Position numbers and translations under genes: made by a program. From positions 5,883 through 69,882 of the forward strand of contig DAINOD010000005.1 of the NCBI GenBank assembly GCA_036735545.1: a stretch of DNA of 64,000 nucleotides, written 5' to 3'. Source of the stretch: Rubrimonas sp036735545. Lineage in GTDB: Bacteria > Pseudomonadota > Alphaproteobacteria > Rhodobacterales > Rhodobacteraceae. Shown here one piece after another: positions 18,096-28,132 of this stretch; the first letter of the stretch is position 1, and the number at the start of each line of letters is the position of its first letter. The notes below the pieces were generated by a model, which saw nothing but the letters and a program-made list of their open reading frames with translations, had not been told where the DNA came from and did not search any database.

Positions 18096-20300
18096 ATGGC
18101 CGACATCTTCACCTACGCCGTGGACGACGGGGTCGCCGTCATCACCTGGGACCTGCCGGGCGCCTCGATGAACGTGCTGACGCTCGACGGCGTGCGCGAC
18201 CTCGACGCCGCGGTGGACCGCGCCCTGGCCGACGCCGCGGTGCGGGGCGTGGTGATCGGCTCGGCCAAGCGCGACTTCGCCGGCGGAATGGACCTCGGCG
18301 TGATCGCCGGCCTGAAGGCGCAGGCCGGCGCCGATCCCGCGGCGCGTCTGTTCGAATTCGTCATGCAGTTGCATGGGGTTCTCCGCAAGATCGAGCGCGG
18401 CGGCGCCGATCCCAAGACCGGCAAGGGCGGCAAGCCCTTCGCCTGGGCTTCGCCGGGCACGGCCATGGGCATCGGGCTGGAGCTGGGCCTCGCCTGCCAC
18501 CGCCGCTTCGCCGCCGACAATCCGAAGGCGAAGATCGGCCTGCCCGAGATCATGGTGGGCATCTTCCCCGGCGCCGGCGGCACGACGCGGCTGGTGCGGA
18601 TGCTGGGCGTGATGGGCGCCGCGCCCTTCCTGCTGGAGGGCCGCACGCCCGACCCGAAGGGGGCCAAGACGGCCGGGCTGATCGACGAGGTGGTCGCGCC
18701 GGAGGCGCTGCCGGAGACCGCCAAGGCCTGGGCGCGCGAGGCCGGCGAGGCCGCCGTGCCGAAGCCGTGGGACCAGAAGGGCTACCGGATGCCCGGCGGC
18801 GCGCCCTTCACGCCGGCGGGCTTTCCGACCTTCCTCGGCGGCGTGGCGATGACCCACGGCAAGACGCGCGGCGCCTTTCCGGCGGCCAAGGCGCTGCTGT
18901 CGGCGGTCTACGAGGGCGCGCTGGTGGACTTCGACACCGCGCTGCGGATCGAGGCGCGCTGGTTCGTGAACTGCCTGATGAATCCTTCCGCAGAGGCGAT
19001 GATCCGCAGCCTCTTCCTCGACAAGCAGGCGCTGGAGAAGGGCGCCGTGCGGCCGAAGGACGTGCCCGACCAGAGCGTGAAGCGCCTCGGCGTGCTGGGC
19101 GCGGGCATGATGGGCGCGGGCGTCGCCTATGTCGCGCTGATGGCGGGGATCGAGGTCGTGCTGATCGACCGCGACGAGCCCGCCGTCGCCCGCGGCCGCG
19201 CCACGGTGGAGGGGCTGTGCGACGACGCGGTGAAGTCCCGCCGCCTCGACGCCGGCGGCCGCGAGGCGGCGCTCGCGCGGCTGACCGCGACGCCGGACTA
19301 CGCGGCGCTGAAGGGCTGCGACCTCGTGGTGGAGGCGGTGTTCGAGGACCCGAAGGTGAAGGCCGAGGCGACCGCCAAGGCCGAGGCGCATCTGGGCGCC
19401 GAGGCGGTGTTCGCGACCAACACCTCCACCCTGCCCATCACCGGGCTTGCGAAGGCCAGCCGCGATCCGTCGCGCTTCGTGGGGGTCCACTTCTTCAGCC
19501 CTGTCCACAAGATGATGCTGGTGGAGATCATCCGCGGCCGCGAGACCGGCCCGGTCGCGGTGGCCAAGGCGCTCGATTTCGTGCGGCAGCTGCGCAAGAC
19601 GCCGATCGTCGTGAACGACGCGCGGTTCTTCTACGCCAACCGCTGCATCCTGCCTTACGTCAACGAGGGGCTGCGGATGCTGACCGAGGGCGTGGCGCCC
19701 GCGCTGGTGGACAACGCCGCGCGGATGCTGGGCATGCCCGTGGGCCCGCTGCAACTGGTGGACGAGACCTCGCTGGAGCTTGGGCTGAACATCGCCCGCG
19801 CCACGAAGGCCGCGCTGGGCGACGCCTATCCCGAAAGCCCCGCGGACGCGCTGCTGGCCACGATGGTGGAGGCGCACGACCGCAAGGGCCGCAAGAACGG
19901 CCGTGGCGTCTACGACTACGACGGGCGCGGCCGGCGGCAGGGCTTCTGGCCCGGCCTCGCTGAGCTGTGCCCGCGCGCCGCGGCCCAGCCGCCGGTGGAG
20001 GAGGTCAAGCATCGCCTGCTGCTGGCGCAGGCGCTGGAGGCGGTGCGCGCGCTGGAGGAGGGCGTGCTGACGGACGTGCGCGAGGGCGACGTGGGCGCCA
20101 TCCTCGGCTGGGGCTTCGCGCCGTGGTCGGGCGGGCCGTTCAGTTGGCTCGACATGGTGGGCGCCGCCGAAGCGGTGCGGCTCTGCGACGACCTCGCCGC
20201 GCGCCATGGGCCGCGCTTCGCGGCGCCGACGATGCTGCGCGAGATGGCGACGACGGGCGGGCGCTTCCGCGGCGCCGCCGCGCCGGCGCAGGCCGCGTGA
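18096..20300 (+). CDS. fadB: Bifunctional enoyl-CoA hydratase / 3-hydroxyacyl-CoA dehydrogenase
   Basis: A 734-residue FadB/FadJ-type fusion. The N-terminal crotonase domain (about 1-200) shows KRDFAGGMDLGVI and LPEIMVGIFPGAGGTTRL. The NAD-binding domain begins at LGVLGAGMMGAGVAY and contains NTSTLPITGLA and GVHFFSPVHKMMLVEI with the catalytic His, followed by two C-terminal dehydrogenase domains (EGLRMLTEGVAPALVDNAAR onward). ATG 18096 was preferred over ATG 18081 because AAGGA sits just upstream of it. It catalyses the hydration and oxidation steps between the dehydrogenase and thiolase of the same operon. Confidence 0.92.
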   Translation: MADIFTYAVDDGVAVITWDLPGASMNVLTLDGVRDLDAAVDRALADAAVRGVVIGSAKRDFAGGMDLGVIAGLKAQAGADPAARLFEFVMQLHGVLRKIERGGADPKTGKGGKPFAWASPGTAMGIGLELGLACHRRFAADNPKAKIGLPEIMVGIFPGAGGTTRLVRMLGVMGAAPFLLEGRTPDPKGAKTAGLIDEVVAPEALPETAKAWAREAGEAAVPKPWDQKGYRMPGGAPFTPAGFPTFLGGVAMTHGKTRGAFPAAKALLSAVYEGALVDFDTALRIEARWFVNCLMNPSAEAMIRSLFLDKQALEKGAVRPKDVPDQSVKRLGVLGAGMMGAGVAYVALMAGIEVVLIDRDEPAVARGRATVEGLCDDAVKSRRLDAGGREAALARLTATPDYAALKGCDLVVEAVFEDPKVKAEATAKAEAHLGAEAVFATNTSTLPITGLAKASRDPSRFVGVHFFSPVHKMMLVEIIRGRETGPVAVAKALDFVRQLRKTPIVVNDARFFYANRCILPYVNEGLRMLTEGVAPALVDNAARMLGMPVGPLQLVDETSLELGLNIARATKAALGDAYPESPADALLATMVEAHDRKGRKNGRGVYDYDGRGRRQGFWPGLAELCPRAAAQPPVEEVKHRLLLAQALEAVRALEEGVLTDVREGDVGAILGWGFAPWSGGPFSWLDMVGAAEAVRLCDDLAARHGPRFAAPTMLREMATTGGRFRGAAAPAQAA

Positions 20301-20307
20301 CGGCGCC

Positions 20308-20844
20308 ATGGGACCGATGCGCGCGCCCGCCTTTCTCGACTGGGCCGCGGCCCAGCCGGCCGGGCGGTTCGAGCTGATCGACGGCTATGTCTCGCGCGTC
20401 CCCGCCCAGTCCCCGGCGGCGACGCGGGCCGCGGCCGACGCGGCGCGCAGCTTCGCCATGGCGCTGAGGCGCTCGGGCGTCGCCGGGCGCGTCTTTCCGG
20501 GCGGGTCGCCGGTGCTGATCGACGCCGCGACGGTGCTGGCGCCCGACGTGGTGGTGGGCATCGGCGGCGCGCTGCGCGCAGACGGGGTGGAGGCGGACGC
20601 GCCGCTGATCGTCGTGGAGGCGGGGGAGCGCCCTGCCCTTTCGGCGCAGGCGCGGGCGGCGCGCTATCTGCGCGCCGGCGGGGTGGTCCATGTGGTGACG
20701 GTGGACCCGGCCGCGCGCTGCGCGGTGTGCCGGCGGCTGGGCGCGGACGGGCGGATGCAGACGCGCGAGCAGCGCTCGGGCGCGATGGCCTTCGACCCGC
20801 CGGGGCTGGAGCTGTCGATCGAGGATCTTTTCCTCACGCGCTGA
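20308..20844 (+). CDS. Uma2-family (DUF820) restriction-endonuclease-like protein
   Basis: A 178-residue protein with the Uma2 pattern: FELIDGYVSRVPAQS near the N-terminus, LAPDVVVGIGG and APLIVVEAGE supplying the Asp and Glu of a PD-(D/E)xK fold, then AARYLRAGGVVHVVTVDP. The Lys usually seen before the Tyr of the last motif reads as Arg, so catalysis is uncertain. The biological role of the family is unclear. It starts at 20308 or 20317, 7 or 16 bases after fadB. Confidence 0.65.
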   Translation: MGPMRAPAFLDWAAAQPAGRFELIDGYVSRVPAQSPAATRAAADAARSFAMALRRSGVAGRVFPGGSPVLIDAATVLAPDVVVGIGGALRADGVEADAPLIVVEAGERPALSAQARAARYLRAGGVVHVVTVDPAARCAVCRRLGADGRMQTREQRSGAMAFDPPGLELSIEDLFLTR

Positions 20845-20923
20845 CCCTTTCCGCGACGACCCGGCGGCCCCTATCCTGCGCGACCGACCCGCCGGCAGAC
20901 GCGGGCGGCGGGGAGGATCGCCG

Positions 20924-22543
<1,620 letters not shown>

Positions 22544-22604
22544 GAAAGCCGGCGCGCGCCGGGCTTCGGGGGGCTGGGATGCGGGCGACCCGGCGACGAC
22601 GGGC

Positions 22605-23552
22605 ATGACGGCGGCGCCTGGCTTTGCGCTGCTGGAGGCGGTCGGCTGGTACGCCGAGCGGCCGGAAGATCCCGCGCGCGAGGTGCTGGTCAGTTTCGGC
22701 GACGCCTCGCTGGTGATCCAGTCCTTCGACGAGACCCCGATCGCGCATTGGCCCATCGGCGGGCTTGTGGAGATCCGCGGACCCGCCGCGATGACGCTGG
22801 CGCCGGACGCCGAAGCGCCCGAGCGGCTGACGCTGCAGGACCGCGACATGATCGCCGCCATCCGCGCCCTGCGCCCCGGCGGGCCGCGGGCGCCCGCGGG
22901 GCGCCGACGCCGTCCGCCCCTCGGCCAGATCATCGCGCTGGCGCTGGCCGCCCTCGCGGCGCTGCTGGGCTGGCGTGTCTGGCCCTCGATCCCGGACCTG
23001 CTCGCCGCACAGACGCCGCCGGCGGCGCGCGCCGCGCTGGGCGACGCGGTGGTGGCTGCCTATGCGGGCGCCGCGGTCTGCGACGACCCTGCGGCGCGGC
23101 GCGCGCTGGTGGCGCTGGCGCGACCGCTGGCGAACATTCCGGCCGACGGGCCGGTGGCGCTGAGCGTGGTCGACGTGGCGCGGACCGACGACGCGCTCGC
23201 CGTGGCGGCGCCGGGGGGCCGCGTGGTGATCCTGCGCGCGGCGCTGCGGCGGGCCGAGGCTCCCGAAACCCTGCTGCGCGCCGTCGCCGAGGCGCTGGTC
23301 GAGGCTGAGGCGCGCTCGCCGACCGCCGCCGCGCTCGCCGCGGCCGGCGTCGCCGGCCTGCGCGCGGCGCTCGGCGGCAGCCTGCGGGCGGCGGCGGTGA
23401 CCGAGGCCGGCGCCCGCCTGCTCGCCGCACCCCGCCCCGCCGCCGACGAGGCCCGACGCGCCAGGGCCGCCGACTTGCTCGGCCCGGAGACGTCCCGCGA
23501 CGACGCGTTGACCGCCGCCGCGCTGGCCGCGCTGCGCCGCGGGTGCGGCTGA
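22605..23552 (+). CDS. M48-peptidase-like membrane protein lacking the zinc motif
   Basis: A 315-residue protein with a beta-rich N-terminal domain (about 8-85) like that found before M48 peptidases, an Arg-rich stretch, one membrane helix (about 108-126) and a C-terminal domain. That domain contains ALAVAAPGGRVVILRAAL followed by AVAEALVEAEARSP. The latter lines up with the M48 pattern in which HExxH would stand, but reads EALVE, so the zinc ligands are missing. It looks like a pseudo-protease. The substrate or partner is unknown. The start was chosen at ATG 22605; the frame upstream overlaps the ligase gene. Confidence 0.6.
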   Translation: MTAAPGFALLEAVGWYAERPEDPAREVLVSFGDASLVIQSFDETPIAHWPIGGLVEIRGPAAMTLAPDAEAPERLTLQDRDMIAAIRALRPGGPRAPAGRRRRPPLGQIIALALAALAALLGWRVWPSIPDLLAAQTPPAARAALGDAVVAAYAGAAVCDDPAARRALVALARPLANIPADGPVALSVVDVARTDDALAVAAPGGRVVILRAALRRAEAPETLLRAVAEALVEAEARSPTAAALAAAGVAGLRAALGGSLRAAAVTEAGARLLAAPRPAADEARRARAADLLGPETSRDDALTAAALAALRRGCG

Positions 23553-23640
23553 AGGGCGTTAACCGACGACATCGACGTTTCGCTGCAAGCGGCGCGAGAC
23601 TTGGGGTGAAATCCGCGCTATGCTTTCCTACATGTGATAG

Positions 23641-23670
23641 GGGCCAGTCCCGCTCTCTGCGGTCCGGCCC
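23641..23670 (+). ncRNA. Structured leader or small RNA, candidate
   Basis: Between 23553 and 23763 there is no gene. A nested hairpin is visible: GGGCC (23641-23645) with GGCCC (23666-23670), and inside it CCGC (23650-23653) with GCGG (23659-23662). It is followed 29 bases later by a strong intrinsic terminator. The arrangement fits either a regulatory leader of the yccU-metY-phnJ operon or an independent small RNA. It does not match any riboswitch class I can recall. Confidence 0.35.
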
Positions 23671-23699
23671 GCCTACTCACTGTCCCTCGTTCCGACTTT

Positions 23700-23729
23700 G
23701 CGCCCGCCTCGTGCGGGCGCCTTTTTTTT
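23700..23729 (+). terminator. Rho-independent terminator inside a leader
   Basis: A perfect 8-bp stem, GCGCCCGC (23700-23707) and GCGGGCGC (23713-23720), with a CTCGT loop and eight T residues at 23722-23729. It lies only 34 bases before the next start codon, so it either ends a small RNA or attenuates transcription of the operon downstream. Confidence 0.85.
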
Positions 23730-23763
23730 GTTATGCGGGCTGCTCAGTCGGAGAACCGCACGC

Positions 23764-24255
23764 ATGACGCCAACCTACAGCCACGCCCTCCTGAAGCGCG
23801 TCCTGACCGAGACCAGGACAATCGCTGCGGTCGGCGTCTCCAGCAACCCTGTCCGCCCGTCGAGTTACGTCACGCGCTACCTGAAGGGCAAGGGATTCCT
23901 GATCATACCCGTTAACCCTGTCTACGCCGGCCAGACGATCCTCGGCGAGACGGTCCTGCCTTCGCTCGCCGACATTCCCCCTTCCCGCGACCCCGTCGAC
24001 ATGGTGGAGGTGTTCCGCCGCTCCGATCAGGCGGGCGCGGTGGTGGACGAGGCGCTGGAGGTGCTGCTGGGCCGCGGCCTCAAGACAATCTGGATGCAGA
24101 TCGGCGTCATCGACCATGCCGCCGCCGCGCGGGCCGAGGCGAAGGGCGTCACGGTGATCATGAACCACTGCCCCAAGATCGAACACCAACGGCTGTTCAA
24201 CGAACTGCGCATCGGCGGCTTCAACACGGGCGTGCTGTCATCCAAACGTCACTAG
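23764..24255 (+). CDS. CoA-binding protein, YccU type
   Basis: A 163-residue protein with a Rossmann-like CoA-binding domain. It shows TIAAVGVSSNPVRPSSYVTRYLKGKGFLIIPVNP at about residues 20-53 and a conserved late segment IWMQIGVIDHAAAARAEAKGVTVIMNHCPKIEHQRL. Members are associated with succinyl-CoA-synthetase-like folds, but the reaction is not known. It starts at ATG 23764 after GGAG and lies 44 bases before metY. The pairing of this family with metY is common. Confidence 0.85.
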   Translation: MTPTYSHALLKRVLTETRTIAAVGVSSNPVRPSSYVTRYLKGKGFLIIPVNPVYAGQTILGETVLPSLADIPPSRDPVDMVEVFRRSDQAGAVVDEALEVLLGRGLKTIWMQIGVIDHAAAARAEAKGVTVIMNHCPKIEHQRLFNELRIGGFNTGVLSSKRH

Positions 24256-24299
24256 ACAACCCTTAGACAAAAACGCCAGACGAAGGCACGGAGGAGATC

Positions 24300-25604
24300 A
24301 TGGCGAACCGCACCTACGGCTTCGACACCCTGCAGGTCCACGCAGGCGCCAGGCCGGACCCAGCGACCGGCGCGCGTCAGACGCCGATCTACCAGAACAC
24401 GGCCTATGTGTTCCGCGACGCCGATCACGCCGCGGCGCTGTTCAACCTGCAGGAGCTGGGATTCATCTATTCCCGCCTGCTGAACCCCACGGTCGCCGTG
24501 CTCGCCGAGCGCGTGGCGACGCTGGAAGGCGGCGTCGGCGCGGTCGCGTGCGCGTCCGGCCACGCGGCGCAGGTGATGGCGCTTTTCCCCCTGATGGGGC
24601 CGGGCGACAATTTCGTCGCCTCGACAAGGCTCTACGGCGGGTCGATCAACCAGTTCAACCATGCGTTCAAGCACTTCGGCTGGTCGGTGCGCTTCGTCGA
24701 CTTCGAGGACCTCGCCGCGGTTAAGGCGGCCATCGACGACCGCACCCGCGCCGTCTTCTGCGAGTCCATCGCCAACCCCGGCGGCTACATCACCGATCTC
24801 GAGGCGGCCTCCGGCGTCGCCAGGGCGGCGGGCCTGCCGCTGATCGTCGACAACACCACGGCCACCCCGTACCTGTGCCGCCCCTTCGAGCACGGCGCCG
24901 ACATCGTGGTGCATTCGACCACCAAGTATCTCTGCGGCCATGCGACCTCGATGGGCGGCATGGTGGTGGACAGCGGGACCTTCGACTGGTCGGCCTCGGG
25001 CAAGTTTCCCGCGCTGTCGGAGCCCTGCGCGAGCTATCACGGGCTGAAGTTCCATGAGACCTTCGGCAATCTCGCGTTCACCTTCTTCGGCATCGCGGTG
25101 ACGCTGCGCGATCTCGGCATGTGCCAGGCGCCCATGAACGCCTTCGAGACGCTGATCGGCGTCGAGACGCTGTCCCTGCGCATGGACCGACACTGCGCCA
25201 ACGCGCTGGCGGTCGCCTCGTGGCTGGAGGGTCACCCGGCGGTCAGCTTCGTCAGCTACGCCGGCCTGCCCTCCAGCCCCTGGGCGGCGCGGGCGAAGAA
25301 GTATTGCCCCAAGGGCGCCAGCGGCATCTTCACCTTCGGCCTGAAGGGCGGCTACGACGCGGGCGTGAAGCTGGTGGACAGCGTGGAGTTGTTCAGCCAC
25401 CTCGCCAATCTCGGCGACGCGCGCTCGCTGATCATCCACCCGGCCTCGACCACGCACCGCCAACTCACCCCCGAGCAGCAGAAGGCGGCCAACGCCGGAC
25501 CAGAGGTGATCCGCCTCTCGATCGGCATCGAGGACCCGGCCGACCTCATGGCCGATCTCGACCAGGCGCTGGCGGCCTCGGCCGGCGCGATGGCGGCCGA
25601 GTGA
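24300..25604 (+). CDS. metY: O-acetylhomoserine aminocarboxypropyltransferase (sulfhydrylase)
   Basis: A PLP enzyme of the Cys/Met metabolism family that makes homocysteine (or methionine from methanethiol) from O-acetylhomoserine. The 434-residue product has the characteristic opening TLQVHAGARPDPATGARQTPIYQ, the PLP-anchoring Lys in STTKYLCGHATSMGG, and C-terminal LIIHPASTTHRQLTPEQQ. A strong GGAGGAG precedes the ATG. Its stop shares one base with the phnJ start (TGATG), an unusual coupling to phosphonate catabolism. Confidence 0.94.
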   Translation: MANRTYGFDTLQVHAGARPDPATGARQTPIYQNTAYVFRDADHAAALFNLQELGFIYSRLLNPTVAVLAERVATLEGGVGAVACASGHAAQVMALFPLMGPGDNFVASTRLYGGSINQFNHAFKHFGWSVRFVDFEDLAAVKAAIDDRTRAVFCESIANPGGYITDLEAASGVARAAGLPLIVDNTTATPYLCRPFEHGADIVVHSTTKYLCGHATSMGGMVVDSGTFDWSASGKFPALSEPCASYHGLKFHETFGNLAFTFFGIAVTLRDLGMCQAPMNAFETLIGVETLSLRMDRHCANALAVASWLEGHPAVSFVSYAGLPSSPWAARAKKYCPKGASGIFTFGLKGGYDAGVKLVDSVELFSHLANLGDARSLIIHPASTTHRQLTPEQQKAANAGPEVIRLSIGIEDPADLMADLDQALAASAGAMAAE

Positions 25605-26464
25605 TGCGCGACGCGGCGGATCATCAGGGCGAACCGGCTGTCGAGGGCTACAATTTCGCCTACCTCGACGAGGACACCAAGCGCATGATCCGCCGCGGCC
25701 TGCTGAAGGCGGTGGCGATCCCCGGCTATCAGGTGCCTTTCGCCAGCCGCGAGATGCCGATGCCCTATGGCTGGGGCACCGGAGGGGTGCAGGTGACCGC
25801 CGCGATCCTGACGCCCGAGGACGTGCTGAAGGTGATCGACCAGGGCTCCGACGACACCACCAACGCCGTCTCGATCCGCGGCTTCTTCCGCAAGACCGCC
25901 GGCGTCGCCACCACCGAGAGCACGGCCGAGGCCACGATCATCCAGACCCGCCACCGGATTCCCGAGCTGCCCCTCATGGCGGGGCAGATCATCGTCTATC
26001 AGGTGCCGCAGCCAGAACCGCTGCGCTTCCTCGAGCCGCGGGAGACCGAGACGCGGGCGATGCACGCGCTCGAGGAGTATGGCCTGATGCACGTCAAGCT
26101 CTACGAGGACATCGCCCGCCACGGCCGCATCGCGACCTCCTACGACTATCCGGTGCTGGTGGCGGGGCGCTACGTGATGAACCCCTCTCCGATCCCGAAG
26201 TTCGACAACCCCAAGATGGACGACTGCCCCGCCCTGCAACTGTTCGGCGCCGGGCGCGAGCAGCGGCTCTACGCGATCCCGCCGCACACCCGCGTCGTCA
26301 GCCTCGATTTCGACGATCACCCCTTCGAACGCGGCGGTGCTGCGGGCGCCTGCGCGCTCTGCGGCTCGACCGGGGTCTACCTCGATGAGATCGTCACCGA
26401 CGACCGCGGCGGGCGCATGTTCGCCTGCTCCGACACCGACCACTGCGCGCGCCGACGTGCTTAG
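25604..26464 (+). CDS. phnJ: Alpha-D-ribose 1-methylphosphonate 5-phosphate C-P lyase PhnJ
   Basis: Radical-SAM subunit that cleaves the carbon-phosphorus bond in the C-P lyase core complex. The 286-residue product closely follows the family from GYNFAYLDEDTKRMIRRGLLKA onward, with MPMPYGWGTGGVQ, SDDTTNAVSIRGFFRK and PSPIPKFDNPKMD. The four cysteines corresponding to the cluster and thiyl residues of E. coli PhnJ are all present as C250, C253, C275 and C281, with spacing identical to E. coli. No phnG, H, I, K or M is seen in the window. It lies directly between metY and a corA gene. The key residues suggest an active enzyme needing partners encoded elsewhere. Confidence 0.95.
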   Translation: MRDAADHQGEPAVEGYNFAYLDEDTKRMIRRGLLKAVAIPGYQVPFASREMPMPYGWGTGGVQVTAAILTPEDVLKVIDQGSDDTTNAVSIRGFFRKTAGVATTESTAEATIIQTRHRIPELPLMAGQIIVYQVPQPEPLRFLEPRETETRAMHALEEYGLMHVKLYEDIARHGRIATSYDYPVLVAGRYVMNPSPIPKFDNPKMDDCPALQLFGAGREQRLYAIPPHTRVVSLDFDDHPFERGGAAGACALCGSTGVYLDEIVTDDRGGRMFACSDTDHCARRRA

Positions 26465-27437
26465 GCTATACGCCCACGAGAACGGCAAGCTGCTGTGCCG
26501 GGTGAACGTGACGCCGCAGGACGGCTGGCTCGACGGCGTGGCGTGGGTGGACCTCCTCGCGCCGACCGCGCTGGAGGAGACGGCGGTGGCGCAGGCGCTG
26601 GGCCTCGCGCTGCCGACGCGCGAGGACCTTGAGGAGATCGAGATCTCCAGCCGCCTCTATGTCGAGGACGGCGCCGCCTTCATGACCGCGCTGCTGCCAT
26701 CCGACACCGACTCCGACGCGCCGAAGCTGGGCCCGGTCGCCTTCATCCTGACCGGCGACCGGCTGGTGACGCTGCGCCACCACGAACCGAAACCCTTCGC
26801 CACCTTCCCCGCCCGCGCCGAGAAGGGCGCGCCCGGCTGCTCGACGGGCGACGCGGTGATGCTGCTGCTGGTCGAGGCGGCCGTGGACCGGCTGGCCGAC
26901 ATCCTCGAGCGCACCGGGCGTGAGGTGGACCGGCTCTCTCGCGGCATCTTCGGCATCGGGCGCGAAGGCGAGGAGGGCGGCGGCGACTTCCGCGCCGTGC
27001 TGAGCGAGCTTGGCCGCAAGGACGACCTGATCTCCAAGGCGCGCGACAGCCTCGTGACGCTGGAGCGGCTGTTCGGCTTCTTCACCCAGGTCCAGGCGCA
27101 GCGCGGCGCGGCGAAGGAGAACCGGGCGCGGCTCAAGACGCTGATCCGCGACGCCCATTCGCTGACCGAACATGCCGACTTCCAGGCCCAGAAGATCACC
27201 TTCCTGCTGGACGCCACGCTGGGCCTGATCAACATCGAGCAGAGCAAGATCATCAAGATCGTGTCGGTCGCCGCGCTGGTTTTCCTGCCGCCGACGGTGA
27301 TCGCGTCGATCTACGGGATGAATTTCGAGGTCATGCCCGAACTGGGCTGGGCCTACGGCTATCCGATGGCGTTGGGGCTGATGGTGCTGTCGGGCGTCCT
27401 GCCCTACCTGTTCTTCAAGACGCGAGGCTGGCTGTGA
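26457..27437 (+). CDS. CorA-family divalent metal cation transporter
   Basis: A 326-residue CorA-type channel with a long cytoplasmic N-terminal region containing a stalk helix and two C-terminal membrane helices. The first ends in the selectivity signature GMN (YGMNFEVMPEL) and the second (MALGLMVLSGVLPYLFFK) precedes a short basic tail. Substrate may be Mg, Co, Ni or Zn. The GTG start at 26457 overlaps phnJ by 8 bases and the stop overlaps the phnL start by 4, so it occupies the place normally held by phnK. Confidence 0.9.
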   Translation: MLRLYAHENGKLLCRVNVTPQDGWLDGVAWVDLLAPTALEETAVAQALGLALPTREDLEEIEISSRLYVEDGAAFMTALLPSDTDSDAPKLGPVAFILTGDRLVTLRHHEPKPFATFPARAEKGAPGCSTGDAVMLLLVEAAVDRLADILERTGREVDRLSRGIFGIGREGEEGGGDFRAVLSELGRKDDLISKARDSLVTLERLFGFFTQVQAQRGAAKENRARLKTLIRDAHSLTEHADFQAQKITFLLDATLGLINIEQSKIIKIVSVAALVFLPPTVIASIYGMNFEVMPELGWAYGYPMALGLMVLSGVLPYLFFKTRGWL

Positions 27438-28129
27438 GCGCGATGATCGTCGTCGAGGACGCCGCCAAGGCCTTCACCCTGCACAATCAGGGCGGGACGC
27501 GCATCGAGGTGCTGAGCGACGTCGCGCTGAGCGTGGCGGCGGGCGAATGCGTGGCGCTGACCGGCGAATCGGGCGCCGGCAAGTCGACGCTGATGCGCAT
27601 GATCTACGGCAACTACCTTGCCGCGCGCGGGTCCATCCGTGTGCGCCACGGCGAGGGCTGGGTCGACGTCGCGCGGGCCGAGCCGCAGGCGATCATGGCG
27701 CTGCGCCGTCGCTCGCTGGGCTACGTCTCGCAGTTCCTGCGCGTCGTGCCCCGGGTGCCGACGCTCGACGTGGTGGCCGAGCCGCTGACCGCGCTGGGCG
27801 CGCCCGTCGCGCAGGCGCGCGAGCGGGCGGCGGCGCTCCTTGAGCGACTGCGGGTGCGGCGCGAGTTGTGGACATTGTCGCCCACGACCTTCTCAGGCGG
27901 CGAGCAGCAGCGCGTGAACATCGCCCGCGGCTTCGCGCACCCCTACCCCGCGCTTCTGCTCGACGAGCCGACCGCCTCGCTCGACGCCCAGAACCGCGAG
28001 ACGGTGCTGACGCTGATCGAGGAGGCCAAGGCGCGCGGCGCGGCCATCGTCGGCATCTTCCACGACGCAGCCGCCCGCGCCCGCGTCGCGGACCGGGAAT
28101 TCCGAGTAGGGACGGCGCGCGCGGCCTGA
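27434..28129 (+). CDS. phnL: C-P lyase system ATP-binding protein PhnL
   Basis: ABC-type ATPase associated with the C-P lyase core complex rather than with membrane transport. The 231-residue protein matches PhnL in AAKAFTLHNQGGTRIEVL, Walker A GESGAGKST, YGNYLAARGSIRVRHGEGWVD, YVSQFLRVVPRVPTLDVV, signature TFSGGEQQRVNIARGFAH, Walker B LLLDEPTASLD and GAAIVGIFHD. The GTG at 27434 overlaps the corA stop (GTGA); ATG 27443 is an alternative. It ends the five-gene run started by the yccU-like gene. Confidence 0.94.
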   Translation: MSAMIVVEDAAKAFTLHNQGGTRIEVLSDVALSVAAGECVALTGESGAGKSTLMRMIYGNYLAARGSIRVRHGEGWVDVARAEPQAIMALRRRSLGYVSQFLRVVPRVPTLDVVAEPLTALGAPVAQARERAAALLERLRVRRELWTLSPTTFSGGEQQRVNIARGFAHPYPALLLDEPTASLDAQNRETVLTLIEEAKARGAAIVGIFHDAAARARVADREFRVGTARAA

Positions 28130-28132
28130 CGC

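Noticed and set aside
23620..23637. Five-codon ORF (MLSYM) as an attenuator leader peptide
   Set aside because: Too short to distinguish from chance, with no run of regulatory codons such as Met.
23553..23763. Leader upstream of metY as a SAM-II, SAM/SAH or SAH riboswitch
   Set aside because: The GC-rich nested hairpins do not show the A/U-rich pseudoknot or conserved cores of those classes as far as I can recall. Only a generic leader or small RNA is supported.
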